From assembly GCA_944326035.1 (NCBI GenBank), contig CALVCS010000003.1, positions 329,466 to 393,465 of the forward strand: a stretch of DNA of 64,000 bases, in the 5' to 3' direction. The notes under the pieces were generated by a model. It did not search any database. It worked only from the letters and a program-made list of their open reading frames with translations, and was not told the DNA's origin. Shown here one piece after another: positions 54,523 to 63,925 of this stretch. The DNA comes from an uncultured Alistipes sp. Lineage in GTDB: Bacteria; Bacteroidota; Bacteroidia; Bacteroidales; Rikenellaceae. Position numbers and translations under genes: made by a program. The first letter of the stretch is position 1. Each line of letters opens with the position of its first letter.

Positions 54523-55788
54523 TTAGAAAGAAAACTGCATCATGACCATGGCTCCGTGTTGGGCCAGGCCCAGGTCATCCAGTTCGCGGTCGTCCTGGGT
54601 GGCGTGTCCCCAACGGCCCAGGAATTGATACATGGCCTGTAACTTCAGGTTGTAGCCCAATATATAGTAATTGAGCCCGATGGCCGGCATGTTGAGGAAG
54701 CCTTTTATGTCGGTTGAATTCCGGTCTAGGAAATCCCATCGCAAAGCCGGCTGCAATTTGCGGGTGACGAAGTAACCGGCCTGTATATAGCCGCCGATGT
54801 AGGTGTAATCGACATCGACTTTCTGGCGTTTTACGAGGGCGGAGTTGAGATAATAGGCTTCGGCCGACAGATAGAGTCTGTTTTTGAGGTAAGTGAACTC
54901 GAATCCGAGCCTCAGGTCGTTGGTCGTTTGCCAGTTGGCTTCCACATTGTAAGAAGCCGACAAAGCGAACATGATTTTGTCGTTATCCAGGTCGTCGATT
55001 CGTCCCTGATGCGAGGGAATAGGGCCCTTGGGCATGTAGGCAATGCGGGCGGCGTAAAGCAGGGAAGGAATATGCAGGTCGTCGCTCAGGGTTTTCTGGG
55101 CGAGGTTGACATCGATGCCCGTACCGTTGAAAATACCGAGGTTATACTCCCATTTGTTTCCCAAAAGTCCGTGCATCATGACTCCCAGATCGAATCCGGT
55201 TGCGAAAGTCGGTGTCGTGGAGTTGATGCTGCGGTCCATATAGAGCGAGGTGCTCAGCGAAGTGGGGACGGTGGGGAAAAGGGTTTCGCCCAACGTTACC
55301 AAATAGGCCTGATTGAAAGGTGTTTTGAATTTGCCGATTCGGAAACGGATCTGATCCTTCAGGTTGACGTCGAACCAGGCTTGTTGCAGCAGGGCACCTC
55401 CACTCTTGGCGGCGTTAAGGGTCAGGTTGAAGGTCAATTTTTTGAAAGCGCGACCCGAGAATCCCAGAATGGCGTATGGAATTTCGAACCCGCTGTTGGC
55501 GACATTGTCCTGATCGTCCAGCCCCAGCTGCTCGTCGTCGTAATAGTTGAATTTGGCGGCTGTTTGCAGCAATACATAGGGCTTGAGCATGAAATCGCCG
55601 GCTTTGGTTTCGAAACTGAATCCTTTGCGTCCACCCATCGGCACTACGTCGCTTTCGATGTATTTGTCATAGTGGGAGGAGGAGACTTTTCGTTCTACTT
55701 TGAGGGAATCCCGATGTGAGGATTGGGCGGCCAGATTTCCTCCACCCGCCGTCAGAACGAGGAAAAGTAACAGTAATTTTATTTTCAT
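54523..55788 (-). CDS. Outer-membrane porin-like beta-barrel protein (second of the operon)
   Basis: The 421-residue protein has a signal peptide (hydrophobic residues 4-18, ending in AAQ) and alternating amphipathic strands with aromatic girdles. The FRIGKFKTPFNQAYL segment resembles the OprO/OprP phosphate-selective porin family, and it ends in a C-terminal Phe (QFSF), the usual sorting signal of outer-membrane barrels. It lies between the di-haem protein and the small cytochrome genes, suggesting passage of a substrate of the haem-redox system. Substrate unknown. Confidence 0.82.
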   Translation of the reverse strand: MKIKLLLLFLVLTAGGGNLAAQSSHRDSLKVERKVSSSHYDKYIESDVVPMGGRKGFSFETKAGDFMLKPYVLLQTAAKFNYYDDEQLGLDDQDNVANSGFEIPYAILGFSGRAFKKLTFNLTLNAAKSGGALLQQAWFDVNLKDQIRFRIGKFKTPFNQAYLVTLGETLFPTVPTSLSTSLYMDRSINSTTPTFATGFDLGVMMHGLLGNKWEYNLGIFNGTGIDVNLAQKTLSDDLHIPSLLYAARIAYMPKGPIPSHQGRIDDLDNDKIMFALSASYNVEANWQTTNDLRLGFEFTYLKNRLYLSAEAYYLNSALVKRQKVDVDYTYIGGYIQAGYFVTRKLQPALRWDFLDRNSTDIKGFLNMPAIGLNYYILGYNLKLQAMYQFLGRWGHATQDDRELDDLGLAQHGAMVMMQFSF

Positions 55789-55812
55789 TTTCTGGATATT
55801 CTTGCGTTAGAT

Positions 55813-57246
55813 TTACAGGGATTCTAAAAATCGGATCAGGGCATCGCGGTCGTCTTTGCTCATCCGTGCAAACAGTTCCCGGGAAACGGCTCCTTCGCCT
55901 CCGTGCCACATGATGGCCTCGATGAGGTTGCGGGCGCGTCCGTCGTGGAGGAAATAGGTGTGTTGGTTGACTTTTTTCTGCAATCCGATACCCCAAAGCG
56001 GGGTGGTTCTCCACTCGCAACCCAAAGCCAATCCCGAAGTGTAATGGCTGTCCAGTTCCGGACCCATATCGTGCAGCAGAAAATCGCTGTAAGGGTGGAT
56101 CGTTTGGCTGGCCAGCCAAGGCAGGCGGGTGCCGTTGAGGAGCGCCGGAGCATCGGCTCGGGTGTGGAGGGTCGGTACATGACACAGATCGCATCGGGCC
56201 CGGTAGAAAGCTTTTTCGCCTTGTTGGACCACGGGATCGTCTACGTCGCGGCGGGCCGGAACCCCCAAAGCATGCAGATAAAAATCGACATTCTCCATAT
56301 CCTGAGTAGAAATCTGGATGCCGTAATGGCTGTATCCGATCATCTGGGATTGTCCTTCGGCCACTTCCAGCGGATAGCGGTCGTTGGTGACTCCCAAATC
56401 GGAGGAGAAGCCCAGTTCGACGGTCAGGTCGGCGTGTTGGGCTTTGTTACCCGATATGCCGATATAGGTTTTCCCTCGCTCCTGCACATAGTTCAATCGT
56501 CCGGAGATCCCATATTCGGGATAGTTGCTCCGTCGGGCCAGTTCTTCCAGTTCGGTGGGGTCGAGTGCCATCATCTGCCCCATCCCTACGTGGCGCAACG
56601 GAATGCGTACGTCGATGATCAAATCTTCCGGAGCGATATCGTCGGCATACCATTCCGTAATGGTATAAGTGGGGGTAAGCAGCGAATAGCTTTCTCCGTC
56701 GTGAAATTGGTAAGTCTTCTCGGTATAGGTGACGCTCAGACGTCCTTCGGGTTCTACGCCTGTGATGGCCTGGTCGTGCAGCACCCGTCCGTAATTACGG
56801 AAAAAGGCGCCGTTCTTTTTGGTGATATAGATCAGGTGGGAGGAAAATCCACCGGTTCCGGTTCCGCCTTGGGAATAGAGGGTGGGGTAGCTTCTTCCTG
56901 CGTTGGCATGACAGCTACCGCAGGAGGATCCGGCATACAGGGGGCCTTTACCTCCCTGAAGGGGATCGTCTCCACTGACCCGGGGATTGTCGTATAGAGC
57001 ATCGCCCTGATAGAACCGAGTTTCCAGGGCCCCCGTGACCCAGGGAGCGGGAGAATCATATGCGGTGACTCCCGTTCCGTAAACGGTGGACGTTCCGGCC
57101 GATAAAGTGGCCGGGTCGGCTTCGTTGCCGTATTGGTCTAAAATGGTCGGTTCCTCGCCTTTGTCACAGCAGACGAATGTCATGGCGCCAATCAGCACCA
57201 TGACATACCATAGCATCCCCATTTTTTGGTTTTGTAATGTGTTCAT
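55813..57246 (-). CDS. DUF1111 di-haem oxidoreductase-like lipoprotein
   Basis: The 477-residue protein has a lipoprotein signal ending TFVCC at about residue 27, and two CxxCH haem motifs: SCGSCHANAGRS at about 113 and RCDLCHVPT at about 353. Length and the spacing of the two motifs match the DUF1111 family, related to di-haem peroxidases and often annotated as thiol oxidoreductase. Family members commonly neighbour imelysin genes in iron-regulated loci. It probably passes electrons outside the inner membrane; the substrate is not established. Gaps to neighbours are 24 and 30 nt. Confidence 0.88.
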   Translation of the reverse strand: MNTLQNQKMGMLWYVMVLIGAMTFVCCDKGEEPTILDQYGNEADPATLSAGTSTVYGTGVTAYDSPAPWVTGALETRFYQGDALYDNPRVSGDDPLQGGKGPLYAGSSCGSCHANAGRSYPTLYSQGGTGTGGFSSHLIYITKKNGAFFRNYGRVLHDQAITGVEPEGRLSVTYTEKTYQFHDGESYSLLTPTYTITEWYADDIAPEDLIIDVRIPLRHVGMGQMMALDPTELEELARRSNYPEYGISGRLNYVQERGKTYIGISGNKAQHADLTVELGFSSDLGVTNDRYPLEVAEGQSQMIGYSHYGIQISTQDMENVDFYLHALGVPARRDVDDPVVQQGEKAFYRARCDLCHVPTLHTRADAPALLNGTRLPWLASQTIHPYSDFLLHDMGPELDSHYTSGLALGCEWRTTPLWGIGLQKKVNQHTYFLHDGRARNLIEAIMWHGGEGAVSRELFARMSKDDRDALIRFLESL

Positions 57247-57276
57247 GACAGGAGGGTTTGCCCGTAACGGATCGAT

Positions 57277-58494
57277 TTAGGGGAGCACGGTTCGGTTTTG
57301 GCCGTTTTTGAACAGCAGCAGTTCGATGGTGTGGAATCCACGGACCGATTCGCTGCCGATGGCTCCGATGTATTGTTCGACCGTCGAGAGGTTTTTATCG
57401 GTGATAATGGTAGCAATATCTTCCTGATCCAACGGCCAACTGTCCATCGAAGGGTCGAATCCCAGTCCGGTTTCTTCTCCGGCCGGGCCGAACAGGACGG
57501 CTTCACTCTGTTCCCAGGGGACCCGTACGGCTCGCCAGGCGGTACAGGCCGCATCCAGTTTGCTTTGGTTTTTGTTGTCCTGTTGCAGGGCCAGCATGGC
57601 GTTGTACAGATCCCAGGCTTTTTCTTTCATCTCTTTGTAGGTGGGGACCACGACCTGATCGGCATATTGGGTCAGAATGGAGGTGAAGTCATAATCGCCG
57701 GCATTTTGGAAAAGCCCCAACAAACTGCCTTCGGTCAGTTCGGTCAGATCGGCACAGGCTTCGATGGCTGCATCCACCTGGCTGCCGGTCAGATTGTTGC
57801 GGAAAGGAGCCTGCATGCTTGTAATGGCATTGTAAGCAGCATCGATAGCTTGGGTCATCGCGGCATCCAAATTGGCATCCTGACTTTTGACATAAGCCGA
57901 GATGCTGTTGGCGTTGGCCGGATCGTTGATCGAACCCCGACGGCCGAAATAACCGTTTTTAATGCTGATGATGTTGTCGGAATAGTCGGTGATCGAATTC
58001 CAGCTATACCAGGATTCCACTTGCAGTACGGCAGCATCGGTATTGCCTTGTTTGGCCAGGGCGTTGGGGTTCCCGATCTTGGTAACGCCCACTTCATTGG
58101 AGATGTTGGCGAATCCGTCCACCAGAATGGTGCGGATGGCATCTACTCCGCTGGTGAATTTTTCGTTCCCGGCATCGGCCGTACGCATGAACTGGGCGTA
58201 GCCGTTGGCCCCCACAATGGTGTTTTTACTGAAAAAGTCGCGGCCGATCCGTTCCCAATCTTCATCGGGAATTCCGGTCGGGCCGTTCCAGGCGGCCCAC
58301 AGACCGATGCAATCGTCGAGCAGTTCCGATGATACGGCGGTAGCGTAATTGATCCATTCCGGTGTCATGGCATAATCTTCGAGCTGTGAGGTGTTGGTGC
58401 CACCGTCATCGGTTCCGTTGTTTTTACTGCATCCTGTGACGGTGAGGGCTGCGACTAACAGGGCGGTACTCGCCATTTTTAAATTCATGTTCAT
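57277..58494 (-). CDS. Imelysin-family (peptidase M75-like) lipoprotein
   Basis: The 405-residue protein has a lipoprotein signal (residues 4-21, lipid cysteine in LTVTGC at about 22) and two alpha-helical repeats of the imelysin fold. The signature GFHTIELLLF near residue 385 is the GxHxxE motif shared with EfeO and IrpA. Imelysins are now regarded mainly as metal- or iron-binding proteins rather than peptidases. It is second in the operon, 25 nt after the porin gene, and most likely binds the iron that the cytochrome proteins reduce or oxidise. Confidence 0.9.
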   Translation of the reverse strand: MNMNLKMASTALLVAALTVTGCSKNNGTDDGGTNTSQLEDYAMTPEWINYATAVSSELLDDCIGLWAAWNGPTGIPDEDWERIGRDFFSKNTIVGANGYAQFMRTADAGNEKFTSGVDAIRTILVDGFANISNEVGVTKIGNPNALAKQGNTDAAVLQVESWYSWNSITDYSDNIISIKNGYFGRRGSINDPANANSISAYVKSQDANLDAAMTQAIDAAYNAITSMQAPFRNNLTGSQVDAAIEACADLTELTEGSLLGLFQNAGDYDFTSILTQYADQVVVPTYKEMKEKAWDLYNAMLALQQDNKNQSKLDAACTAWRAVRVPWEQSEAVLFGPAGEETGLGFDPSMDSWPLDQEDIATIITDKNLSTVEQYIGAIGSESVRGFHTIELLLFKNGQNRTVLP

Positions 58495-58519
58495 GGTCTT
58501 AGTTGTATTTGATAAATGG

Positions 58520-59827
58520 TTATTTTGAACTGAACCAACCGGAATAAGCCACGGTAATGCCGAAGGTGTCTTCGCTGTTGTAGGTGTTTCCTCCGATCCG
58601 GCGGTGGGAGTAATCGAATTTGAGGGTCAGAGCCGGGATGGGGCAATAGTTGAGTCCGACGGTGAACAGGTCGCGTTTGTAGCGTGGCAGGGCTTGGGCT
58701 CCGGCATCGATGGCTTGGGCGGTGTTGTAGTATTCGTAACGGACGAAAGGATACAGACGGCTCGAGCATGAAAAAAACGAGAGAACGTCATAACCCGCTT
58801 CAGCTCCGTACGCTAAAGCAGCCTTCCCGAAAGGGGTAATGGAATATCCCGTGCTGTTAAAATATTTTCGGTTGATGTCGTAGATGGCTTTGGAGTCCGA
58901 GACGGTTCCGTACAGAAGGTTGGCCCGTACGATCAAAGCCCGGCTCCAATATTGGACGTCGAACGAGCCGAGGGCCACCCGTCCTTTGACTCCGGCCATG
59001 GCGTAAGGTTTTGAGGAATTTTTGGCGGTATTTCCGTAATAACCCGATACTCCCAATCTCAGGTTGCGGACACCGGAATATTCCAAACGAGCCGCGACGG
59101 CCGGGTTGGTCATCTTGGGAACTTCGAAGATGGTTTGTCGTCCGCTGCCAATCCAGTTTTCCGAGGAGAAGCCGTTGGGGTCGAGGCCCGAAACCAACAT
59201 GACTTCGTAGCGGAAACGGTTGCGGTTAAAATAACCCAATACAGCAATTCCTGTTTCATGCCAGGTCGAGGGGATCAGCGAAGTTTCGCTTTCGGGTCGT
59301 ACGGTTCCGAAAAACAGATTGGGTTCGTGATGGGCATTGGTCAATCCGATGGGGACAATCATGTGTCCCACCCGGATATTGAAGGCATTGGAAAAATGCT
59401 TGGTAATGTGGAGCTGCTCCAGGGCTACTTCCCCGCCTTTCTCGATTTCGGTTTCGATTTCGCCCCCTTCTTTGTTGTATTCGATCTCTTTGGTCGAACC
59501 GGTCCCTCCGTATTCGAATTCGATTTCGGTGCCTAAATACCAGCCTTTCCCGAAATGGTAATCGAAAGCGAAAACGGCTCGGGGCAATGAGATTTCCGAA
59601 CGGCGATCTCGGGTCGATCCTTCCGGACTGATGTAGCGGTCGGTTCCGTAGTTCATCTGTTGGAATAGGATTTCTCCGTAACCGCCGACCCGGTATTTCT
59701 GATAATTCCATTCGTAGGGGAGCGGGGTGTGGGTTGAGTCGGAAGTCGAATCAGGCTCTGCAGCGAAGGTGCTCGCCGATACCCAACATGCGCACAAAAA
59801 GAAAAGAGAAGTGTAAATTTTGTTCAT
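58520..59827 (-). CDS. Outer-membrane porin-like protein, first gene of the imelysin/haem operon
   Basis: From ATG 59827 the protein has 435 residues: a signal peptide (MNKIYTSLFFLCACWVSAS to FAAE) and a beta-barrel rich in aromatic residues at strand ends. The segment IRVGHMIVPIGLTNAHHEPNLF is typical of phosphate-selective-porin-like barrels in this phylum. The open frame to 59878 overlaps the promoter and is rejected. Being transcribed first from the promoter at 59848-59878, it should be the most abundant product of the operon. The solute it passes is unknown; iron chelates are an inference. Confidence 0.82.
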   Translation of the reverse strand: MNKIYTSLFFLCACWVSASTFAAEPDSTSDSTHTPLPYEWNYQKYRVGGYGEILFQQMNYGTDRYISPEGSTRDRRSEISLPRAVFAFDYHFGKGWYLGTEIEFEYGGTGSTKEIEYNKEGGEIETEIEKGGEVALEQLHITKHFSNAFNIRVGHMIVPIGLTNAHHEPNLFFGTVRPESETSLIPSTWHETGIAVLGYFNRNRFRYEVMLVSGLDPNGFSSENWIGSGRQTIFEVPKMTNPAVAARLEYSGVRNLRLGVSGYYGNTAKNSSKPYAMAGVKGRVALGSFDVQYWSRALIVRANLLYGTVSDSKAIYDINRKYFNSTGYSITPFGKAALAYGAEAGYDVLSFFSCSSRLYPFVRYEYYNTAQAIDAGAQALPRYKRDLFTVGLNYCPIPALTLKFDYSHRRIGGNTYNSEDTFGITVAYSGWFSSK

Positions 59828-59847
59828 CGGATATGATTTAGATGACG

Positions 59848-59878
59848 CAAAATTATGGCTCCCCCGAACCGGCGACAA
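59848..59878 (-). promoter_or_regulatory. Promoter of the seven-gene porin-imelysin-haem operon
   Basis: On the reverse strand TTG (59876-59878) and TAATTTTG (59848-59855) are 20 nt apart, 21 nt before the first ATG. Confidence 0.65.
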
Positions 59879-59894
59879 TCCCTATTCGTAGGGA
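59879..59894 (-). promoter_or_regulatory. Candidate operator next to the -33 element
   Basis: A perfect inverted repeat TCCCTA-TTCG-TAGGGA touches the upstream edge of the -33 element of the operon promoter. Its position fits a repressor or activator site. It does not look like a classical Fur box. Confidence 0.45.
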
Positions 59895-60063
59895 AATCAA
59901 AGGGGGGGTCCCCATATTTTGTGATGTTTTGGTGGGATTGGATGCGGATTGAATAGTGTATCCGTGAACGTGTCCGGGGGGCTATGGACGTTGTTCGGAC
60001 CTGTGTGGGACAATCCGAAAAAAATAACTATCTTAACATCAAATTCAGCTTAAAATCTTGCGT

Positions 60064-61086
60064 ATGAAAGTTAAAATCATGCTTTGTGGGATATTGCTGT
60101 TGGGCTTGTCGGGATGTCGTTCCGGGGAGAGTCGTCATTTTCCGATCGAGACTCCGTATGTATCGATCGATGCCGATACGCTTGGGGTGGATATTGAAGG
60201 CGATTTAGGCGGTTTTGTGTTCCATCGGGATCGATATTATGCCTTTTTTCACCAATGGTATGAACAAGACGGTGGCTTGCATATGGATAGTCATCTGTAT
60301 GTTTTGACGAAAGAAGGGCAGATTTTGCATGAAATACCCTTGCCGGACAATATGGAACTTCCGATGAGCTATTGGATGTATCTCAAGGCAGACAGCCTAT
60401 GTGTTGTGCCGGACAGGGAACCTTTTGACCCTTTATATTTGAATGAAGAACGAGGACAGTGGGAGGTTCTTCCCGATCTTCGGGTTCCTTTATACGAAGA
60501 CGAGGATTATGTCGTGACCTCCAGTAGCAGTGGGGAATGGGGCGGTACGGTTTATTTTGCAGATAAAAAAACGGGCGATACCTACGAAGGAAAATCGAGG
60601 AATACGTTTTTGGTGCAAAAAATAGACAGCGCCTATTATGTGACTAGCTATTTAGCCCATGCCGTCGGCTTTTCCGAGGTGATTAAGATTCGCAATCCCC
60701 AGGAGATGCTGCCTTTCGATACGACCCGCGATTTGACGGGAGAGATTGAAGAACAGAGTACTTCATTACAGGGAATGGAGGTGCTGGTGGATACGGTGTT
60801 TATCGATATCGTGTCTTCGTTTGCCCATAAGGGAAGGCTTCTGCATATCTACCAGGACCCGGAAGGAAAGATGCAAATAGGCGAGATCAAAGAGGGTCGT
60901 CTGACGAGTGTTTTGTCCTTACAAGATCTCGTCGGATATTGTATGTTGCAGAATATCCCCTCGGATACGGTTCAATACCTTAGTTTTAGTACGCGGGATT
61001 ATGGAGATCCGGACTTTCCGAAGGATAATCGATATGGATTCATGATGGTGACTCCCCATACCATTCAACTGCATTATTTGCGGTAA
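60064..61086 (+). CDS. Lipoprotein of unknown function, beta-rich
   Basis: From ATG 60064 the protein has 340 residues with a lipoprotein signal (hydrophobic residues 5-14, lipobox LSGC, cysteine about 18). The mature part shows regular short strands (YYAFFHQWYEQDG, LYVLTKEGQILHEIPLP), suggesting a beta-propeller like those of the 6-bladed-propeller lipoproteins of Bacteroidota. I do not recognise a specific family. It is divergent from the haem operon and could share regulation through the region between them. Confidence 0.65.
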   Translation: MKVKIMLCGILLLGLSGCRSGESRHFPIETPYVSIDADTLGVDIEGDLGGFVFHRDRYYAFFHQWYEQDGGLHMDSHLYVLTKEGQILHEIPLPDNMELPMSYWMYLKADSLCVVPDREPFDPLYLNEERGQWEVLPDLRVPLYEDEDYVVTSSSSGEWGGTVYFADKKTGDTYEGKSRNTFLVQKIDSAYYVTSYLAHAVGFSEVIKIRNPQEMLPFDTTRDLTGEIEEQSTSLQGMEVLVDTVFIDIVSSFAHKGRLLHIYQDPEGKMQIGEIKEGRLTSVLSLQDLVGYCMLQNIPSDTVQYLSFSTRDYGDPDFPKDNRYGFMMVTPHTIQLHYLR

Positions 61087-61266
61087 ATGAAAGTTTACAG
61101 GGCTCTCGCATCGAAGAGATCAAAAAAAATCGTAACTTACACCCAATATACCTTCGGAGAAAGGTAGCGCTAGGTCTGGCCTGATAAGCTCTGGAGCGAT
61201 GTCTCTGGTTTGAATAAAATCAGAGCGACTGATTGTTGGAATTTGTTAGTTAACGTTATAGTTATT

Positions 61267-62574
61267 ATGGATAACCATTATTTTCAGCCTGAAATCGAAA
61301 CGATGAGACGAGCCGATCTGGAGGCTCTTCAGATAAAACGACTCAAAGAAAGCATCCGCATTGCCCGACAAAGTCCGTTTTATAAAGCTCGACTGGGAGA
61401 GTCCGGAATTACGCCGGACAGTATCCGGACGTTGGATGATCTTCGAAAAATCCCTTTCACCACGAAAAACGATTTGAGAACTCATTATCCGTTTGGTTTG
61501 GTCGCGGCTCCGATGGATCAGGTGGTCCGGCTGCACTCTTCCAGCGGGACCACGGGAAATCCTACGGTGATTTGTCACTCGCAACACGACCTGGATCAAT
61601 GGGCCAACCGGGTAGCTCGATGCCTTTATATGGTCGGATTGCGGGATAAGGATGTGTTTCAGAATACATCCGGTTATGGGATGTTTACCGGAGGCCTTGG
61701 GTTTCAGTACGGGGCCGAGAAGCTCGGGGCATTGACCGTACCGGCAGCGGCCGGTAATACGATCCGTCAAATCAAATTCATTCGCGATTTCGGCACGACC
61801 GCCATCCATGCCATTCCGAGTTATGTTTTCCGGCTCTATGAAGTTATGAAAGAAATGGGCATAGATCCTCGCACCGATACTCGCTTGACCACCCTGATTA
61901 TTGGGGCCGAACCCCATACCAACGCCCAGCGTCGTAAAATTGAAGAAGCGCTTGGTGTAAGGGCCTATAATTGTTTCGGAATGTCCGAAATGAGTGGTCC
62001 GGGTGTTGCTTTCGAGTGTCCCGAACAGAACGGACTTCACTTATGGGAAGATTGCTATATTCTGGAGATCATTGATCCAGAAACATTGGAGCCGGTTCCT
62101 GACGGGGAAATTGGAGAAATGGTTCTGACGACGCTGGATCGGGATGCGATGCCGTTGCTTCGTTACCGCACCCGGGATTTAACCCGTATTCTTCCGGGAG
62201 ATTGTCCGTGTGGCCGTACGCATCGCCGGATCGACCGACTCAAAGGACGCAGCGATGATATGTTCATTGTCAAAGGGGTGAATATTTTCCCGATGCAGAT
62301 CGAAAAGATCCTGATGCAGTTCAAAGAGCTGGGGGCGAACTATTTGATCACGATCGATACGTTCAACAACAACGACGAAGTTTTGGTGGAAGTCGAGTTG
62401 AGCGATCTTTTTACGGACGATTACTCCCAGCTTCAGGGGCTGACCCGCGAAATCACCCGGCAACTCAAGGATGAAATTCTGCTTACGCCCAAAATTAAAT
62501 TGGTTGACAAGGGGGCTCTTCCGCAGTCCAGTGGTAAAGCCGTTCGGGTAAAAGATTTACGAAAAAACAAATAA
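61267..62574 (+). CDS. paaK: Phenylacetate-CoA ligase (PaaK family)
   Basis: From ATG 61267 the protein has 435 residues, the usual PaaK length; the upstream TTG at 61210 adds non-homologous residues. It activates phenylacetate or a related aryl acid with ATP and CoA. Motifs are HSSSGTTGNPTVICHS for AMP binding, YNCFGMSEMSGPGVAFEC, and RYRTRDLTRILPGDCPCGRTHRRI, plus a C-terminal lysine in SSGKAVRVKDL. In anaerobic gut bacteria such ligases often accompany ACT-domain genes, as here, and probably act on products of aromatic amino acids. Confidence 0.92.
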   Translation: MDNHYFQPEIETMRRADLEALQIKRLKESIRIARQSPFYKARLGESGITPDSIRTLDDLRKIPFTTKNDLRTHYPFGLVAAPMDQVVRLHSSSGTTGNPTVICHSQHDLDQWANRVARCLYMVGLRDKDVFQNTSGYGMFTGGLGFQYGAEKLGALTVPAAAGNTIRQIKFIRDFGTTAIHAIPSYVFRLYEVMKEMGIDPRTDTRLTTLIIGAEPHTNAQRRKIEEALGVRAYNCFGMSEMSGPGVAFECPEQNGLHLWEDCYILEIIDPETLEPVPDGEIGEMVLTTLDRDAMPLLRYRTRDLTRILPGDCPCGRTHRRIDRLKGRSDDMFIVKGVNIFPMQIEKILMQFKELGANYLITIDTFNNNDEVLVEVELSDLFTDDYSQLQGLTREITRQLKDEILLTPKIKLVDKGALPQSSGKAVRVKDLRKNK

Positions 62575-62585
62575 TCTTGACAGTT

Positions 62586-63011
62586 ATGACCATCAAACAA
62601 TTATCCGTATTTCTCGAAAATAAGTCGGGACGATTGAACGAAGTGCTCGACATTCTCGGTAAAGCCGATATCCGGATCATCGCGGCAACGGTGGCCGATA
62701 CTTCTGAATATGGCATTTTGAGATTGATTACTTCCGATACGGCACGGGCCTATCAAGTTCTTAAGGAACATTGCGTAAGCGCCCAACAGAACGATGTGAT
62801 TGCTTTAACCTGTGATTCGATGGCCGGAGTTTTCGCTGCCCAGTTAAGTGCTTTTGCCCAGGAAGGGCTTTCCATCGAATACATGTACTGCTTTTCGATT
62901 CGCGACAAGGCGTTTTTGATCCTCCGTACGAGCGGTAGCGCCCGTATCGATGAGGTCGCACACAAATACGGACTGCATATCATTACCGAAAAAGAATTAC
63001 AACAACTCTAA
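62586..63011 (+). CDS. ACT-domain protein paired with PaaK
   Basis: The 141-residue protein has two ACT domains in tandem: MTIKQLSVFLENKSGRLNEV through the first 70 residues, and VFAAQLSAFAQEGLSIEYMY in the second. ACT domains bind amino acids as regulators. The gene begins 11 nt after paaK (ATG 62586; an upstream TTG at 62577 is less likely), so it may sense the aromatic amino acid whose breakdown product PaaK activates. That role is inferred from pairing. Confidence 0.85.
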   Translation: MTIKQLSVFLENKSGRLNEVLDILGKADIRIIAATVADTSEYGILRLITSDTARAYQVLKEHCVSAQQNDVIALTCDSMAGVFAAQLSAFAQEGLSIEYMYCFSIRDKAFLILRTSGSARIDEVAHKYGLHIITEKELQQL

Positions 63012-63041
63012 CCTTATTTAACCGGTTATTCTTTATCGACC

Positions 63042-63740
63042 ATGAATCGATCCGATCTGACCCTTTGCCTATTCTTATGCATTTTCATCTTGCCGTTCTG
63101 CCTGATTGCTCCGCTGCGGGAATTTTATATGCAAGTCAATGCTTCCCACCCCTATGGAATGGCCTTCCTGAAATTTTCCATCTTGGCTACGCTGGGGGAA
63201 TCCATAGGCCTCCGAATCAAAACCGGATATTATAATGCGAAGGGTTTTGGTATTTTGCCTCGAGCCGTTGTATGGGGTTTGTTGGGTATGTGGATTGCAG
63301 TTGCCATCAAAACCTTTGCGGCCGGAACGCCCTATTTTTTGCAAAGTTTGGGCATGGAGCAGGCGGTTGAAGCCATGAAGAGGCCGTTGAGTGCAGAAAA
63401 GGTGGTGTGTGCGTTTATGATCAGCGTCATGATGAACACGACGTTCGGACCTGTTTTTATGACGATTCATAAAGTGACCGATACGCATATTTTGAACTGT
63501 GGAGGATCTTTGCGCGCTTTGATAACGCCTCTTCCCTTTGGGAAAATATTGGCGGGATTGAATTGGCAAGTTCAGTGGGGCTTTGTTTTTAAAAGGACGA
63601 TCCCTCTGTTTTGGATTCCGGCGCATACGATTACGTTTTTATTGAATCCTCAACATCAGGTATTGTTTGCGACGTTACTGGGAATTGCATTAGGTATTTT
63701 TCTGTCCGTGGCAGCCATTGCGAATCGGAAAACGGTATAA
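63042..63740 (+). CDS. Mpv17/PMP22-family membrane protein
   Basis: The 232-residue protein has five or so hydrophobic segments and resembles bacterial Mpv17/PMP22-like proteins, with NTTFGPVFMTIHKVTD in the central region and a C-terminal WIPAHTITFLLNPQHQVLFATLLGI helix. The function of the family in bacteria is unknown; eukaryotic relatives are membrane channels. It lies 30 nt after the ACT gene on the same strand, with the IS21-like element starting immediately at its stop codon. Confidence 0.7.
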   Translation: MNRSDLTLCLFLCIFILPFCLIAPLREFYMQVNASHPYGMAFLKFSILATLGESIGLRIKTGYYNAKGFGILPRAVVWGLLGMWIAVAIKTFAAGTPYFLQSLGMEQAVEAMKRPLSAEKVVCAFMISVMMNTTFGPVFMTIHKVTDTHILNCGGSLRALITPLPFGKILAGLNWQVQWGFVFKRTIPLFWIPAHTITFLLNPQHQVLFATLLGIALGIFLSVAAIANRKTV

Positions 63741-63759
63741 TGTGGAAAAGCCACGCGAC

Positions 63760-63840
63760 TTTGACCCTTTTGGCCAAACAGGATTGTCCCCTTTGGCTAC
63801 AATATGATTGCCCCTTCTGGCCAAAATAGTATTGACCACT
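63760..63840 (+). repeat. Four imperfect terminal repeats of the IS21-like element
   Basis: Units of the type TTGnCCCCTTnTGGCCAAA occur with their TTG guanines at 63763, 63786, 63810 and 63834, a regular 23-24-nt spacing. The fourth copy is partial. Confidence 0.75.
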
Positions 63841-63925
63841 TATCTCACCTATTGTTATAGATTTTTTGGGTAGATTTGAGTGCCCGAGTCCTGGTGTAAC
63901 GGGGGTGATAATAAAATCTATACAA

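Noticed and set aside
61090..61266. Possible riboswitch in the paaK leader
   Set aside because: Several short inverted segments are present, but no arrangement matches a riboswitch class I know.
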